Positions 19,640 to 28,861 of a stretch of DNA of 64,000 nt are shown in pieces. A program made the position numbers and the translations under genes. The notes below the pieces were generated by a model. That model searched no databases. It was given only the letters and a program-made list of their open reading frames with translations, and was not told the DNA's origin. Source of the DNA: Actinomyces lilanjuaniae (GTDB lineage Bacteria > Actinomycetota > Actinomycetes > Actinomycetales > Actinomycetaceae); NCBI RefSeq assembly GCF_003606385.1, contig NZ_CP032514.1:248001-312000 (forward strand), written 5' to 3'. Numbering within the stretch: position 1 is the first letter of the stretch; each line of letters begins with the position of its first letter.

Positions 19640-19651
19640 GGGTGCTGGGCC

Positions 19652-19987
19652 GTGAGCTCCTGGGACATCGACCCCACCACGGTCTCCTCCATCCTGAACT
19701 CGGAGAAGGACCTGGCGGAGAACGACCTCACCGACGCGCTCAACGACGTCTCCACCGAGGCGGACAGTGCGATGGACACCTGCCTGGCGGCGACCACCCT
19801 CAACCCCGGGGGTGAGGCGCAGCTGGTGGCCTCCGCGATTTACGACTGGTTCTCCATGCACCAGGAGGAGCTGACGGGACTGGGAACCACCGTCGTGAAC
19901 GTGACAACCAACACGGCTGACGCGGTGCAGTCCTACCTGGACCACGATGAGGACTCCGCGCTGGAGTTCCAGCGCGCCGCCACGTAG
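19652..19987 (+). CDS. Small acidic protein of the T7SS toxin locus
   Basis: A 111-residue acidic protein from GTG 19652, 12 bases after the previous stop. It reads SSWDIDPTTVSSILNSEKDL, then helical segments ENDLTDALNDVSTEADSAMD and LVASAIYDWFSMHQEELTGL, and TTVVNVTTNTADAVQSYLDH. Size, lack of signal peptide and helical pattern fit an ESX-type partner such as the small LXG-associated proteins of firmicute toxins. I do not recognise a named family. It directly precedes the toxin gene, a common place for the toxin-specific targeting partner. Confidence 0.55.
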   Translation: MSSWDIDPTTVSSILNSEKDLAENDLTDALNDVSTEADSAMDTCLAATTLNPGGEAQLVASAIYDWFSMHQEELTGLGTTVVNVTTNTADAVQSYLDHDEDSALEFQRAAT

Positions 19988-20079
19988 CGAGGGCGGAAGG
20001 CGGCGCGCGTAGCCGCAGCAGTGCCTGCTGACCAGGCGCCTGACCATGGGATGGCTGACAGAGGAGACGGAGGGGCGTC

Positions 20080-23000
20080 GTGGCTGCGGCACCGTTTGAC
20101 GAGACGAGGATCCCGTGTCTGGAGTTTGACGTGGAGTCGCTGGACACGGCTGCGAGCAACCTTGAGACGAGGGCGGGTGACCTGCGGGCGGCGGGGGAGT
20201 CGGTCAAGTCCACGTGGGCGGGGATGCAGGTGTGCTACAGGGCTCCTGAGCAGGAGGTCTTGTACGCGGCGATGGACCCGGTGGCTGAGGACTCCGACAC
20301 CCTGGCCACGGGTATCGAGTCGGTGGCCTCGGCGCTGTCCACCTTCGCTGACACGGTGTCGTCGCTGAGGACCCGGGCTCGGGCGCTCAAGGAGGACGTG
20401 CTGGCGTTCAAGGAGGAGATCGCGGGGGACCCGGAGTGGGACCACGACCAGGACCTGGTCAGCAGGAACAACGGGTTCATTGAGCGGGCCTCGGTGATCC
20501 AGGCGGACATGTGGGAGGCCGAGCGCGAGTGCGCCAACTCGATCCGGGCGCTGGACGGGCTGGCTGCCTACCAGGTGGACTCCGGGGCTGGGGGTGAGCT
20601 GGCCTACGGGTACTCGGCGGAGGACATGAAGGGTGCTGAGGGGCTGCCGTGGGGTGAGCGGGTGGACCGCCAGGACGGCTGCCTGAGGTCGGCTGGGACG
20701 GCGGTCAAGCGTTTCGTGTGGGACGGCCTGGTGGTGGACGGGATCGGCGGGTCGCTTGAGGCCCAGGCCAGCCTGGTGGGTGTCGAGCTCGGCGGGGAGG
20801 AGGGGTTCTTCAGCTTCAGTGGTGACACCGCCAGGCAGACCTGGCAGGGTCTGGCGGGCCTGGTAGGGGCGACGTGGGACCAGGACGGGGGCCTCAGCTT
20901 CCAGAGGGGGACCGCGGCTGAGGCCTGGAAGGAGGTGGGCAAGGGTCTGGTGGCGTGGGACATGTGGGGGCAGGATCCCGCCCGTGCGGCGGGCAGCGTG
21001 GTGCCTGACCTCGCAGTGGTGGTGGCTTTCGGTGCTGCGGGTGCGGCTGCTCGTGGTGGCGGGACTGTCGTGCGCGGGGCTGGTGGTCTGGGCAGGGTGT
21101 CGCGGGCGGCGCGGGCTGCTGTGGTGGCCCAGCGGGTCGCGGACTTCATGGACCCGGTGGGCACCGCGCTCAGCAAGGGGGCGAGCAGGGTCGCGGGCCT
21201 GGTGGCGACCCAGTTCGACTTCAGCGGGCTGGGTGAGGTCATGGACCGTGTCCGTGGCCGGGGCGGGTCCCAGGCCCCGGAGGTGCCTGGCCCGCACTCG
21301 GTGGACGCGGGGCCTGGGCGCGCGGGTGACCTGCCGGAGGTGGGTGGCTCGCGTGGTCACGGCCCCCACGGCGGGGACGCCGGGGGCGGGACCGGTGGCC
21401 GGGGCCAGGAGCTGCCCGGCCAGGAGGTGCCTGTCGGCAAGGGGGCTCAGGAGCCGTCTGCCTCCCACGGTGGTGGCCGGAGCGGCCAGGCCGACGGCGG
21501 GGAGGCCCCCTCCACCGCAGCGGTGACGCGGACGGTGCTGGTGCTCCTGGGGCTGGCGCGCGGGGCCGCCACGCGGACGGCGCTGACGGTGATGCTGCTG
21601 AGGCGGGCGCCCCCTCTGGGCGCCACCGTGCTGACGGCGACGCGGGTGGTGCCCACGGATCTGACCCTGCTGGTCACCCTGCTGGTCGTGGTGACAGCGC
21701 CGACGCGCAGGCCCCGGCCCGCAACCGCGCCGACACCGAGGGTGCTGAGGCGGGCGCCCCGTCTGGGCGCCACCGTGGTGACGGTGACAGTGGTGGTGCT
21801 GAGGGCTCTGGCCGTGCTGGTCACGACCGTGGTGAGGGTGCTGAGGCGGGTGCCCCGGCCCGCAGTCGTGCTGACGGCGACGCGGGTGGTGCCCACGGAT
21901 CTGACTCTGCTGGTCATCCTGCTGGTCGTGGTGACAGCGCCGACGCGCAGGCCCCGGCCCGCAGCCGTGGCGACGGTGACCCTGCTGAGCCTGGTGCGCG
22001 GGGTCGCCACGAGGCTGACGCTGACGGTGCCGCTGAGGCGGGCGCCCCGGCCCGCCACCGTGCTGACAGTGACGGTGGTGAGGCGGGTGCCCCGTCTGGG
22101 CGCCACAGGGCTGATGGTGACCCTGCTGAGGCGGGTGCCCCCTCTGGCCGCCACAGGGCTGATGGTGATGGTGCTGGGGCCTCTGGTCGTGCTGGTCACG
22201 GCCGTGGTGAGGGCGCCGATGGTGAGTCCTCGGCCCGCCACGCGGCTGACGGTGCTGACGGTGCCGGTGGTCGTGGTGACGGCTCTGGTGGCTCCGGCCA
22301 TGGTGGTGGCGGGGACGGCCCGTCCGAGCGTGGCAGCAGTGGCGCGGACGGTGACGGTGATGGTGGCTCCTCGGGTGATCGGTCTGTGGCCCAGCGGCTT
22401 GAGGAGCGTCGGCAGGAGGCTGACCAGGACGCGTTCAACCAGGAGCACCGGCCCCGGGTGGAGAGCACGGTGGAGGTCGGCAAGGGCAGTGACCTGGCTC
22501 CCCGTCACGACGAGCCGTTCGGGCGGGGTGTGGAGCTGGAGCCCAGCACCTGCTACCAGGTGGAGGGGCGGGGCAGCTTCTACACTGATGGGTCTGGTGT
22601 GGTGGTGCACGTGGAGGCGCACTCGGCGGTGGAGCGTCGTGGGTGGTGGGACATCCGTAGTCCTATGAACCCGGACCTGAGGGACCCTCTTCCGAGTGCG
22701 ACCTACACGGTGGACGGGAGGTTCCACTACACCACGGACGAGTGGGGGCGCACGGTGCGCATCCAGGTGGACGGGCTGGACGAGGTCTCGGAGACTTACG
22801 ACTCCTCCCGGGCGCGTAGGCGTATCGGCAACTACGGTGGTGACGGCTTTGACGGGGGCATCTGATTGCTCACCGGTTTGGTGGGGGCCGGAGGACATCA
22901 ACGTGGTGCCTATGCGCAGAACCCTCAACCAGGGGACTGAGGGGATGTACCCGTACAGTTACAAGAAGCTCGAGGACGACATCGCCGCCAGCCAGGGAGC

Positions 23001-23169
23001 CTACGAGAACATCGACATCCGGATCGAGTACGACGGGCCACCAGGGGTGGAGCCGGGGACCTCGCTGAGCGGGGTGCCCCAGGCAGGCCGGGTGCCTGTG
23101 AAGTTTGAGGTCTACGCGACTGATGTGAAGGGTAGGCCGGTTGAGATTGACCCGTTTGTCAACAAGTGA
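20080..23169 (+). CDS. T7SS polymorphic toxin with C-terminal YeeF-like DNA/RNA non-specific endonuclease domain (three apparent frameshifts)
   Basis: One ~1030-residue protein is obtained after adding one base at each of three homopolymers: C-run 21506-21510, G-runs 22854-22858 and 22883-22887. Residues ~1-120 form a helical ESX/LXG-like targeting domain (FDVESLDTAASNLETRAGDL, WAGMQVCYRAPEQEVLYAAM). A mid-region to ~390 includes a Gly/Ala-rich hydrophobic stretch (DLAVVVAFGAAGAAARGG). A long Gly/Asp/His/Arg/Ala linker with internal repeats follows to ~765. The C-terminus has YTVDGRFHYTTDEWGR, then GGHLIAHRFGG, EDINVVPMRRTLNQ, YSYKKLEDD and a beta-rich end. GGHLI plus DIxNxVPM plus YKKLE is the Endonuclease_NS_2 pattern of the Bacillus YeeF toxin. 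The immunity genes follow 20 bases downstream. GTG 20080 has GAGGAGACGGAGGGG upstream. Confidence 0.8.
21628..21963 (+). repeat. Direct repeat inside toxin linker (96 bases, 240 bases apart)
   Basis: Bases 21628-21723 and 21868-21963 are identical except for two C/T differences and are spaced exactly 240 bases (80 codons). They encode the unit with ADGDAGGAHGSD, AGHPAGRGDSADAQAP. Shorter related units (EAGAPSGRHRADGD variants) recur through 21570-22180. The linker has grown by tandem duplication in whole codons. Confidence 0.8.
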
Positions 23170-23188
23170 GTGCTGCTAGGAGGGGTGT

Positions 23189-23831
23189 ATGTCGTTTGAC
23201 TGGCGTGCTGCGAGTGCGGGTGAGCTGCTGTCTCGTGTTGAGGAGGGGACGGCTGAGTGGCTGCGGGCTGAGGGCGGTGATGGCGTCCAGGTCCGGGTCC
23301 TGGGGATAGGTTTTCGCCAGTCCATCAGGATCGTGATGACGCGTGGTGGTGAGGAGGTGAGTGTGTTCATGCCTGACGAGATCGTCTCCGTCATAAGCGA
23401 CCTGCGTGAGAAGCAGGTGGTTGCTGGGTGGGGTGCGTGGACGTGGTGTCGGCTGTGGATGGTGGCGGGGGAGTGGGTGCTGCACCAGGAGTGTGACTGG
23501 ATGCGCGAGCCGGTGCTCGAGGGGCCTGCTGGTGGGCGTCCCCTCCGGGTATCTGTGCCCTGGAGCTGGAGCTCTACCCCGGGATGCGGAGAACATCCCC
23601 GGGTGGATGGCGGAGGGTGTGGCGGCCAACGAGAGACGGAAGGCTGCCAACGCCCGTCGTCGTGAGGCCAGGCGCGCCAAGAAGGAGAAGGAGCGTGAGC
23701 GCCAGGCAGCCAAGGCCCAGGCCGCTGAGGCCGCTTCGCAGGAGGCTGCCCAGTCCGCCGTCCAGGATGCTGCCCGGGGTGTGCCCGGTGCCGGGCAGGC
23801 CGGGGAGCCGTCCGGGGGCGAGCCGGAGTAA
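23189..23831 (+). CDS. YezG-like (DUF600) immunity protein 1 (two apparent frameshifts)
   Basis: ATG 23189 has AGGAGG upstream and lies 20 bases after the toxin stop. Adding one base at C-runs 23540-23543 and 23577-23580 restores a 214-residue protein parallel to the next gene. Seen: a helical N-terminus, AWTWCRLWMVAGEWVLHQEC, DWMREPV, then LELYPRDAENIPGWM and a highly charged coiled-coil tail (NERRKAANARRREARRAKKE). The W-T-x-x-x-L centre and the PRDxxxxPxWL ending resemble actinobacterial relatives of YezG, the antitoxin of YeeF. It likely binds and blocks the toxin's nuclease domain in the cytoplasm. Confidence 0.7.
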
Positions 23832-24169
23832 AGGGGGATGCTGCTGTGCGTTCGCGTGACATGGGTCCGGAGGAGGCGTTCGCCAGGGCTGAGGAGCTGC
23901 TGGCGAAGTGGCTGCGTGAGGAGGGGGGCTCCTGTCTTGAGATCGAGACTATTGGCATCGGGCTCGTCCAGCACGGCACGATGTGGATGACTGTTGACGG
24001 GGAGACCAGGAGTGTCCAGCCGGAGTCCAGCGAGACGGGGTTTGCTGTGGACCACCTGCGTGAGAAGCAGGTGGTTGCTGGGTGGGGTGCGTGGACGTGG
24101 TGCCGGCTGTGGATGGTGGCGGGGGAGTGGGTGCTGCACCAGGAGTGTGACTGGATGCGCGAGCCGGTG
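23400..24169 (+). repeat. Near-identical 116-base blocks shared by the two immunity genes
   Basis: 23400-23515 and 24054-24169 differ at one base (TGTCGG versus TGCCGG). A second, less perfect block codes for the NERRKAANARRREARRA tail in both. Flanking coding sequence is much more diverged, so the core looks recently duplicated or gene-converted. Confidence 0.85.
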
Positions 24170-24406
24170 TTCGAGCGGCCCTCGATTGGTGAGGATGAGT
24201 ACTCGATTGAGCTGGACCTCTATCCCCGGGATGCGGAGAACATTCCTGTGTGGCTGGCAGAGCGGGTGGCGGCCAACGAGAGACGGAAGGCCGCTAACGC
24301 GCGTCGTCGCGAGGCCAGGAGAGCCCGGAAGGAGAGGGAGCGCCAGGCGGCCCAGGCCCAGGCCGCTGAGGCCACCGACCAGCAGGGCGGGTGGGAGACC
24401 ACCTAG
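23846..24406 (+). CDS. YezG-like (DUF600) immunity protein 2
   Basis: An intact 186-residue paralogue of the preceding gene. It starts MRSRDMGPEEAFARAEELLA (GTG 23846; an ATG at 23861 is an alternative) and contains GIGLVQHGTMWMTVDGETRS, AWTWCRLWMVAGEWVLHQEC, DLYPRDAENIPVWLAERVA and the charged tail NERRKAANARRREARRARKE. A 116-base segment is 115/116 identical to immunity gene 1, while the N-terminal thirds differ strongly. Duplicated immunity genes often protect against variant toxins carried by neighbours. The charged C-terminal tail is an addition not found in short YezG proteins. Confidence 0.75.
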   Translation: MRSRDMGPEEAFARAEELLAKWLREEGGSCLEIETIGIGLVQHGTMWMTVDGETRSVQPESSETGFAVDHLREKQVVAGWGAWTWCRLWMVAGEWVLHQECDWMREPVFERPSIGEDEYSIELDLYPRDAENIPVWLAERVAANERRKAANARRREARRARKERERQAAQAQAAEATDQQGGWETT

Positions 24407-24474
24407 GCCATTAGTTTTTCTTCGCGCCAGGAAATAGACCGTGACAAGACAGAGAACAACCAGAAAGGACAGCC

Positions 24475-26117
24475 GTGACCCAGCACCCGGACCACCCCGC
24501 TGCGTCTGACTCCGCAGCGGCCAGCAGCCCGCAGCACCCGCCGCAGGAGGAGGCGGACATGGTTCTCCTGGAGGTGGAGCCCGGCGTGGCCGTGCTCGTG
24601 GCGCAGGCGGTGCCGCAAGGCTGGACGGTCGAGGTCTTCGGCCTGGGGAGCACTCTGCCCGCCAGATCGTCCAGGCCCTGGACGACGCCGTGGGCGGGGC
24701 AGGCCTGGTGGCCCCGGGGGCCTCCACCCAGGGGCTGGTCCGGCTCTCACCAGAGACGCTTGCCAGCCTCGCCGCCATGCCCGCCCGGGCACAGGGTGGC
24801 AGCCTAGGAGGCCTCGACCAGGCGCGCGCTCAGGCGAGCCCGCAGACGAGCGGGGACGCCCTCCGGGTCTGCTGGCTGCCTGCGGGCAGCGCGCAGGCAG
24901 CCGACCTGCTCCAGGGACTCGGCCGCGCCCAGCCGCTGCTGAGGCTCAGCGCCCACATGACCTTCATCGTGCAGGCTCTTGAGGAGGGCACGGGCCTGGT
25001 GCGCTCCGCGTTTGAGACCCGCTACGAGGACCACTGGCCCGCGATCAGCGACATGCGTGAGACCCTCCTGGGGATCATTGCCCGCTCCCGTGAGACCGGG
25101 GTCATCCCCAGGCTGTCCACCGTCGGCGCCATCGCCCCGGACAGAGTGGTCAACGACGAGCATGCCTTCTTTGCCCGCCGCGTCTACAAGCACCGGGAGC
25201 ACCTGGACACTTACAGTGCCGCCCGCTGGGAGTACCTGAGGGGCAACATCGAGCAGATAGTTGCCGACTACCAGGGCTATCTCACGATGGAGACCATCGA
25301 CAGCGGGAGGTGGATACTGAGCCCGGGCAGGTTCGCCACGATGACCAGCCGGCCTCCTGACATCGAGAAGACCATGACCTACCAGTCCGTCAACATGCCG
25401 GCCAGGTATCAGGAGAAGCTAGGCCACGTGGCCGAGGTCCTCACGATGATCGACGCCCAGCGCCACCTGTGCGCGGAGGTCACCGGTCGGTCCTGGCCCC
25501 CGCACGCCCCCGAGCAGCTGGGCGGCGCCACCTTTGATGAGACGGTTGCGGCGATGAGGCGCCACGTGGACCGCCTGCGCGGCAGGTCCGCGGAGGAGCC
25601 GCTGGCCGTGGCACCGGCGCTCCAGGTGGTCGGGCAGGAGGTGCCCGGCCAGGCCCTGGCAGCGCTGCGCTGGCTGCTGCCCGCCCCGGAGCCCCTCGTC
25701 GCCCTGGCCGAGGTGGACCGGGGAAGCCTGACCGGAGCGGCCCAGGGCCTGCGGCCTGGCCCCGACGGGGGACCGGCGGCGCAGGCGAGCACCTACCTGG
25801 GCGTCACCTCCACCCGACTCTTCCTCTCCTCGGTGCCTGCGCTGGTGGAGGAGGGCAGGATCGAGCTCAGCCTCCCTCTTGCCGACCTGCGCTACGTCCG
25901 GTTCAGGATGGTGGATCGCAGGGCCGTCATGGACATCACCATGAAGGAGGAGGACCTCAGCATCGGCTTCGCACAGTCGGCTGTCTCCTCCGGCTTCACC
26001 ACCGGTCTCGCCCACCGGGTGGCGGACATCCTGATGACGGCGGCGAGCATCCCCGAGGAGGAGCAGCGCAGTGACCCGCTGTTCACCAGGGCAACCAGCC
26101 GTGAGCACCGGGAGTGA
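24475..26117 (+). CDS. Unknown protein of the T7SS toxin locus (one apparent frameshift)
   Basis: GTG 24475 follows AGAAAGGA. Adding one G at 24645-24648 joins the N-terminus (EVEPGVAVLVAQAVPQGWTV, EVFGLG) to EHSARQIVQALDDAVGGAGL and yields 547 residues. No signal peptide or membrane segment is seen. Readable parts: LLQGLGRAQPLLRLSAHMTF, SAFETRYEDHWPAISDMRET, FFARRVYKHREHLDTYSAAR, RGNIEQIVADYQGYLTMETI. A C-terminal beta-rich domain, TYLGVTSTRLFLSSVPALVE plus LPLADLRYVRFRMVDRRAVM, resembles a PH/bPH-like fold. I do not recognise the family. Position suggests a secretion accessory or further effector. Confidence 0.6.
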
Positions 26118-26234
26118 CGCTCCCGGTCGTGGCGGCACCCGCGAGTGACCTGCCGTGAACGGCGGGAATGACGGGCCGGGCGGCAGGCCCGGCCCGGCTG
26201 ATCGAGCTGATGAGGAACCCGAGGAAAGACCATC

Positions 26235-27216
26235 ATGACTCAGAACCCTCAACATCCCCACGACCCTGAGGCGTCAGGACCCCAGGAGCCCGGGACCGCA
26301 GGTTACGGGGCGGCTTATGGCGACACTGCTGGGCAGCAGCCCGCCTACCCGGGCGGCTACGGCGCCGTAGCGCCGTCGGTACAGGGAGATAGCGGCGGCT
26401 TTGCACCACCGTCAGTGCAAGCGAGCGGCTACGGTGCCCCTCCTGCGGGGCTGCCTCCCGGCATGGGGCCGACGTCGACTCCCGGCGGTGGGGGCATGGG
26501 CTTCCAGCCCTCGTCCCTCCCGCTGTACCTCCGTGTCCAGGTGGGGCCAGCATGGCGGTGGGCGTGGTCGCGGGTGTCGAGTAATCCCGCTGTCTTTGGC
26601 GGTGGTCCGCTGTTCCTGGTGGTTTTCTACCTCCTGATGGCGGCTTGCGTCTTTCCGCTGAGCACGGTGGTGGAGAACGCGTCAGATACTGTGGCCTGGG
26701 TTCTCCTGGTGCCGCTTTTCGCGGTGCTGCTGGCATTCCTGCTGGGGATTATGACCGTCACGGTAGGCGCGTACCACGCGTGCCTGGTCGCGGCTCGCGG
26801 GGGAGCGTGCGCGGCTGCGGGACTTCCTGGTCTTCCCCAACCGCTGGCGTACCGTGGCCGTCTATCTTGTTGCCACTGTTCTTACTCTTGCCGGGTTACT
26901 GGTTATCATCGGTACGCCGATCGTGGCCTACTTCTGCCTCTTTGCGATCTTTGTCTCCCTGGACCAGGGGACGCCCGTGTTCCGGTCTATCTCGCGATCC
27001 TTCTCGATGATGCGTCACGGCGCGAGTGGCGACATGGTGCCCCTGTTCCTGGTGATTCTGGTTCAAAATATGGTCGGCGCCTTTACTACAATTGGTAGTA
27101 TTTTCACTGTTCCCGTGGGGATTCTCATGGCCGCCTACGCCTACGTGCGCCTGAGCGCGTCCAGCCCCGGCCAGCCCGCGTACGGCCAGCCGGGCCACTG
27201 GCAGGAGGGCTCCTGA
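26235..27216 (+). CDS. Multi-pass membrane protein with Gly/Pro/Tyr-rich N-terminus (one apparent frameshift)
   Basis: ATG 26235 has GAGGAAAG upstream. The first ~100 residues are disordered and rich in Gly, Pro, Gln and Tyr. Hydrophobic segments then follow (PLFLVVFYLLMAACVFPL, TVAWVLLVPLFAVLLAFLLG, MTVTVGAYHACLVAA). At G-run 26799-26803 the frame changes; removing one G gives ERARLRDFLVFPNRWRTVAV, then YLVATVLTLAGLLVIIGTPI, PLFLVILVQNMVGAFTTIGS and a Pro/Gln tail, 326 residues in all. The layout resembles actinobacterial DUF975/DUF4013-like proteins, function unknown. It overlaps the next gene as TGATG. Confidence 0.6.
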
Positions 27217-27821
27217 TGACTGTCACTAGTGAGGTCGTGGACGGCGTTCCGGTCGTGCGTGCCAGGAGCCTGCAGGAGTGGCGCGACTGGCTGGAGGAGA
27301 ACGGTCGGCGCACCTCGAGGGTCTGGCTCATCGTCTACAAGAAGGGCGCCTCCCAGGCCAGCGTGCGCTTCCGTGACGCCGTCGAGCACGCGCTGTGCTT
27401 CGGCTGGGTCGACAGCAAGGCCGTGAGGCGCGACCGCGACAGCTGCTACCTGAAGTTCCACCAGCGCAGCCCCAGGAGCAGCTGGGGGCGGGCCAGCCGG
27501 GAGCGTGCCGAGCGCCTGACCAGGGCTGGGTACATGCGCCCGGAGGGCCAGAAGGTCATCGACGAGGCGAAGGCCTCCGGGAGGTGGGACGAGCACGCCG
27601 ACGCCCAGAACCTGGTCGTCCCCGAGGACCTGCGGGCCGCGCTGGAGGCGGACAAGCAGGCGCTGGCCCGCTTCTCGGCCTTCCCCCCGTCCTCACGACG
27701 ACTCATCCTGCAGTGGATATCCAGCGCAAAGAAGCCGGAGACACGTCAGCGCCGGATCACCAGGACCGTCGAGCTGGCGGCACACAACATCCGCGCCAAC
27801 CACCCCAGCCATAGGTCGTGA
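27216..27821 (+). CDS. YdeI/OmpD-associated family protein
   Basis: A 201-residue cytoplasmic protein starting at ATG 27216, overlapping the previous stop. Family features: ARSLQEWRDWLEENGRRTSR, VWLIVYKKGASQASVRFRDA, VEHALCFGWVDSKAVRRDRD, YLKFHQRSPRSSWGRASRER, then LEADKQALARFSAFPPSSRR and ILQWISSAKKPETRQRRI. This is the standard YdeI order (W-L, FxDAVxxALCFGWID, RFTPRxxxSxWS, FxxxPPSxRRxYxxWIxxAKxxETRxRRI). These proteins are linked in some species to peptide or bacteriocin resistance, but the biochemical activity is not established. Confidence 0.85.
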   Translation: MTVTSEVVDGVPVVRARSLQEWRDWLEENGRRTSRVWLIVYKKGASQASVRFRDAVEHALCFGWVDSKAVRRDRDSCYLKFHQRSPRSSWGRASRERAERLTRAGYMRPEGQKVIDEAKASGRWDEHADAQNLVVPEDLRAALEADKQALARFSAFPPSSRRLILQWISSAKKPETRQRRITRTVELAAHNIRANHPSHRS

Positions 27822-28224
27822 GGCGGTGTCATCCCAGCGTGCGTTGTGCCATCCTGGCTCACGTGGATCGGGCTGAGGCGAACGACGTCGTAGGGGCCTG
27901 GAGCTGTGTCAGCCAGGAGCGACAGAATTCGGCGGCGCTTGCATCGCGTGAGACAGGCTGTCACCGTTCTAGCGCGGCTCACATCGCCATAACGCATATA
28001 CCCGTCGTCCTCCCTCCGCCTCCCCCGCGCCCTGGTGTCCGTCACGCCGGGGCGGGACCGCCGACCTCTGAGCTCACATGCCAGGACAGGCGGGACGTAT
28101 CCGGGAGATATTTCTGCGTTACCCGCCGGTGCTGCCTCTGGCTTGTAGGCTTGGGGACACAGGTTCCCAAGCGCCGCGGCAGAGGCGGTTTGAGCCCGGT
28201 GCGCCCGGGCGGATAGGAGATCTC
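27822..28224 (+). other. Intergenic region upstream of the third immunity-like gene
   Basis: 403 bases with no convincing gene on either strand; base composition is more mixed than in flanking genes. It should hold a promoter for the gene at 28225, whose AGGAGA ribosome-binding site is at 28215-28220. No repeat or strong hairpin was found. Confidence 0.35.
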
Positions 28225-28652
28225 ATGCCCGAGTGGTCCTTTGAAGCCCAGATGGAGGCTGTTGACAGCCTGCAGACCCACCTGGCCGAGTTTATGCGCT
28301 CCGCAGGCGTGAGCGAGGTGGTGGTCGAGGTCCAGTGCGTGGGCACGCGAGCCGCCGCCCGCACCCGCGCTCTGCGCCCAGGAGGCGACTGGGAGGAGAA
28401 CGTGGTCCCTGGCCCGATCGTGGAGGAGTCAGTGCGCCTGCGCTCGCCCATGGCCCGCCCCGGAGGAGGCGCGTGGACATGGGCGTCGCTGACCATGAGC
28501 AGCCGTGACTACCAGCTGGCCTCCGACTTCGACTACGACCACCAGCCCCAGCTCACCCCCCCGTCACCGCGGACGACTGTGCCGAGGAGCTGCGTCTCTT
28601 CCCCCGTGACCCCCGGGCCACCCCCGACTGGCTGGCTCAGGGACGGCGTTGA
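28225..28652 (+). CDS. YezG-like (DUF600) immunity protein 3, separate from the toxin (one apparent frameshift)
   Basis: ATG 28225 has AGGAGA upstream. It reads MPEWSFEAQMEAVDSLQTHL, EFMRSAGVSEVVVEVQCVGT, AWTWASLTMSSRDYQLASDF and DYDHQPQL. At the seven-C run 28556-28562, adding one base gives PVTADDCAEELRLFPRDPRA and TPDWLAQGRR, then stop: 142 residues. It has the W-T-x-x-x-L / DYD / FPRDPxxxPDWL pattern of YezG-type immunity proteins and lacks the charged tail of the two paralogues by the toxin. No cognate nuclease module lies next to it, so it may be an orphan immunity gene against a foreign toxin. Confidence 0.7.
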
Positions 28653-28733
28653 CAGTCTGGCCCAGGAGCGACGTTCTGACACAGGGGCCTGGTCCAGGGG
28701 CGACGCTGGCGGTCCCCGACCGTAGCGCATGAT

Positions 28734-28765
28734 GGGGGTCACCCGGTTGCCGCCAGGTGACCCCC
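28734..28765 (+). terminator. Perfect 10-bp hairpin after the immunity-like gene
   Basis: GGGGGTCACC at 28734-28743 pairs perfectly with GGTGACCCCC at 28756-28765 across a 12-base loop. It lies about 80 bases after the stop at 28652. There is no T-run after the stem, so it is a terminator-like or processing hairpin, or a border of the accessory region starting here. Confidence 0.5.
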
Positions 28766-28861
28766 GAGGCTGGCGGCTCAGATGAACTATCTGCCGAGGG
28801 TCTCAGGCGGACTCGGGCGGCCGGGTAGTTCCCTCCGCTTTGTCCAGGCTGCGATCCCATC

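Noticed and set aside
19933..21468. 511-residue minus-strand frame opposite the toxin N-terminus
   Set aside because: Arg/His/Pro-rich shadow, no start signal, and the plus strand forms an operon with ribosome-binding sites.
21512..22668. Val/Leu/Thr-rich continuation of the toxin in its starting frame
   Set aside because: It has high G/C at third positions, but the protein is a non-natural run of Val, Leu, Arg and Thr and ends without a domain. The other frame gives a hydrophilic linker that leads straight into the nuclease domain.
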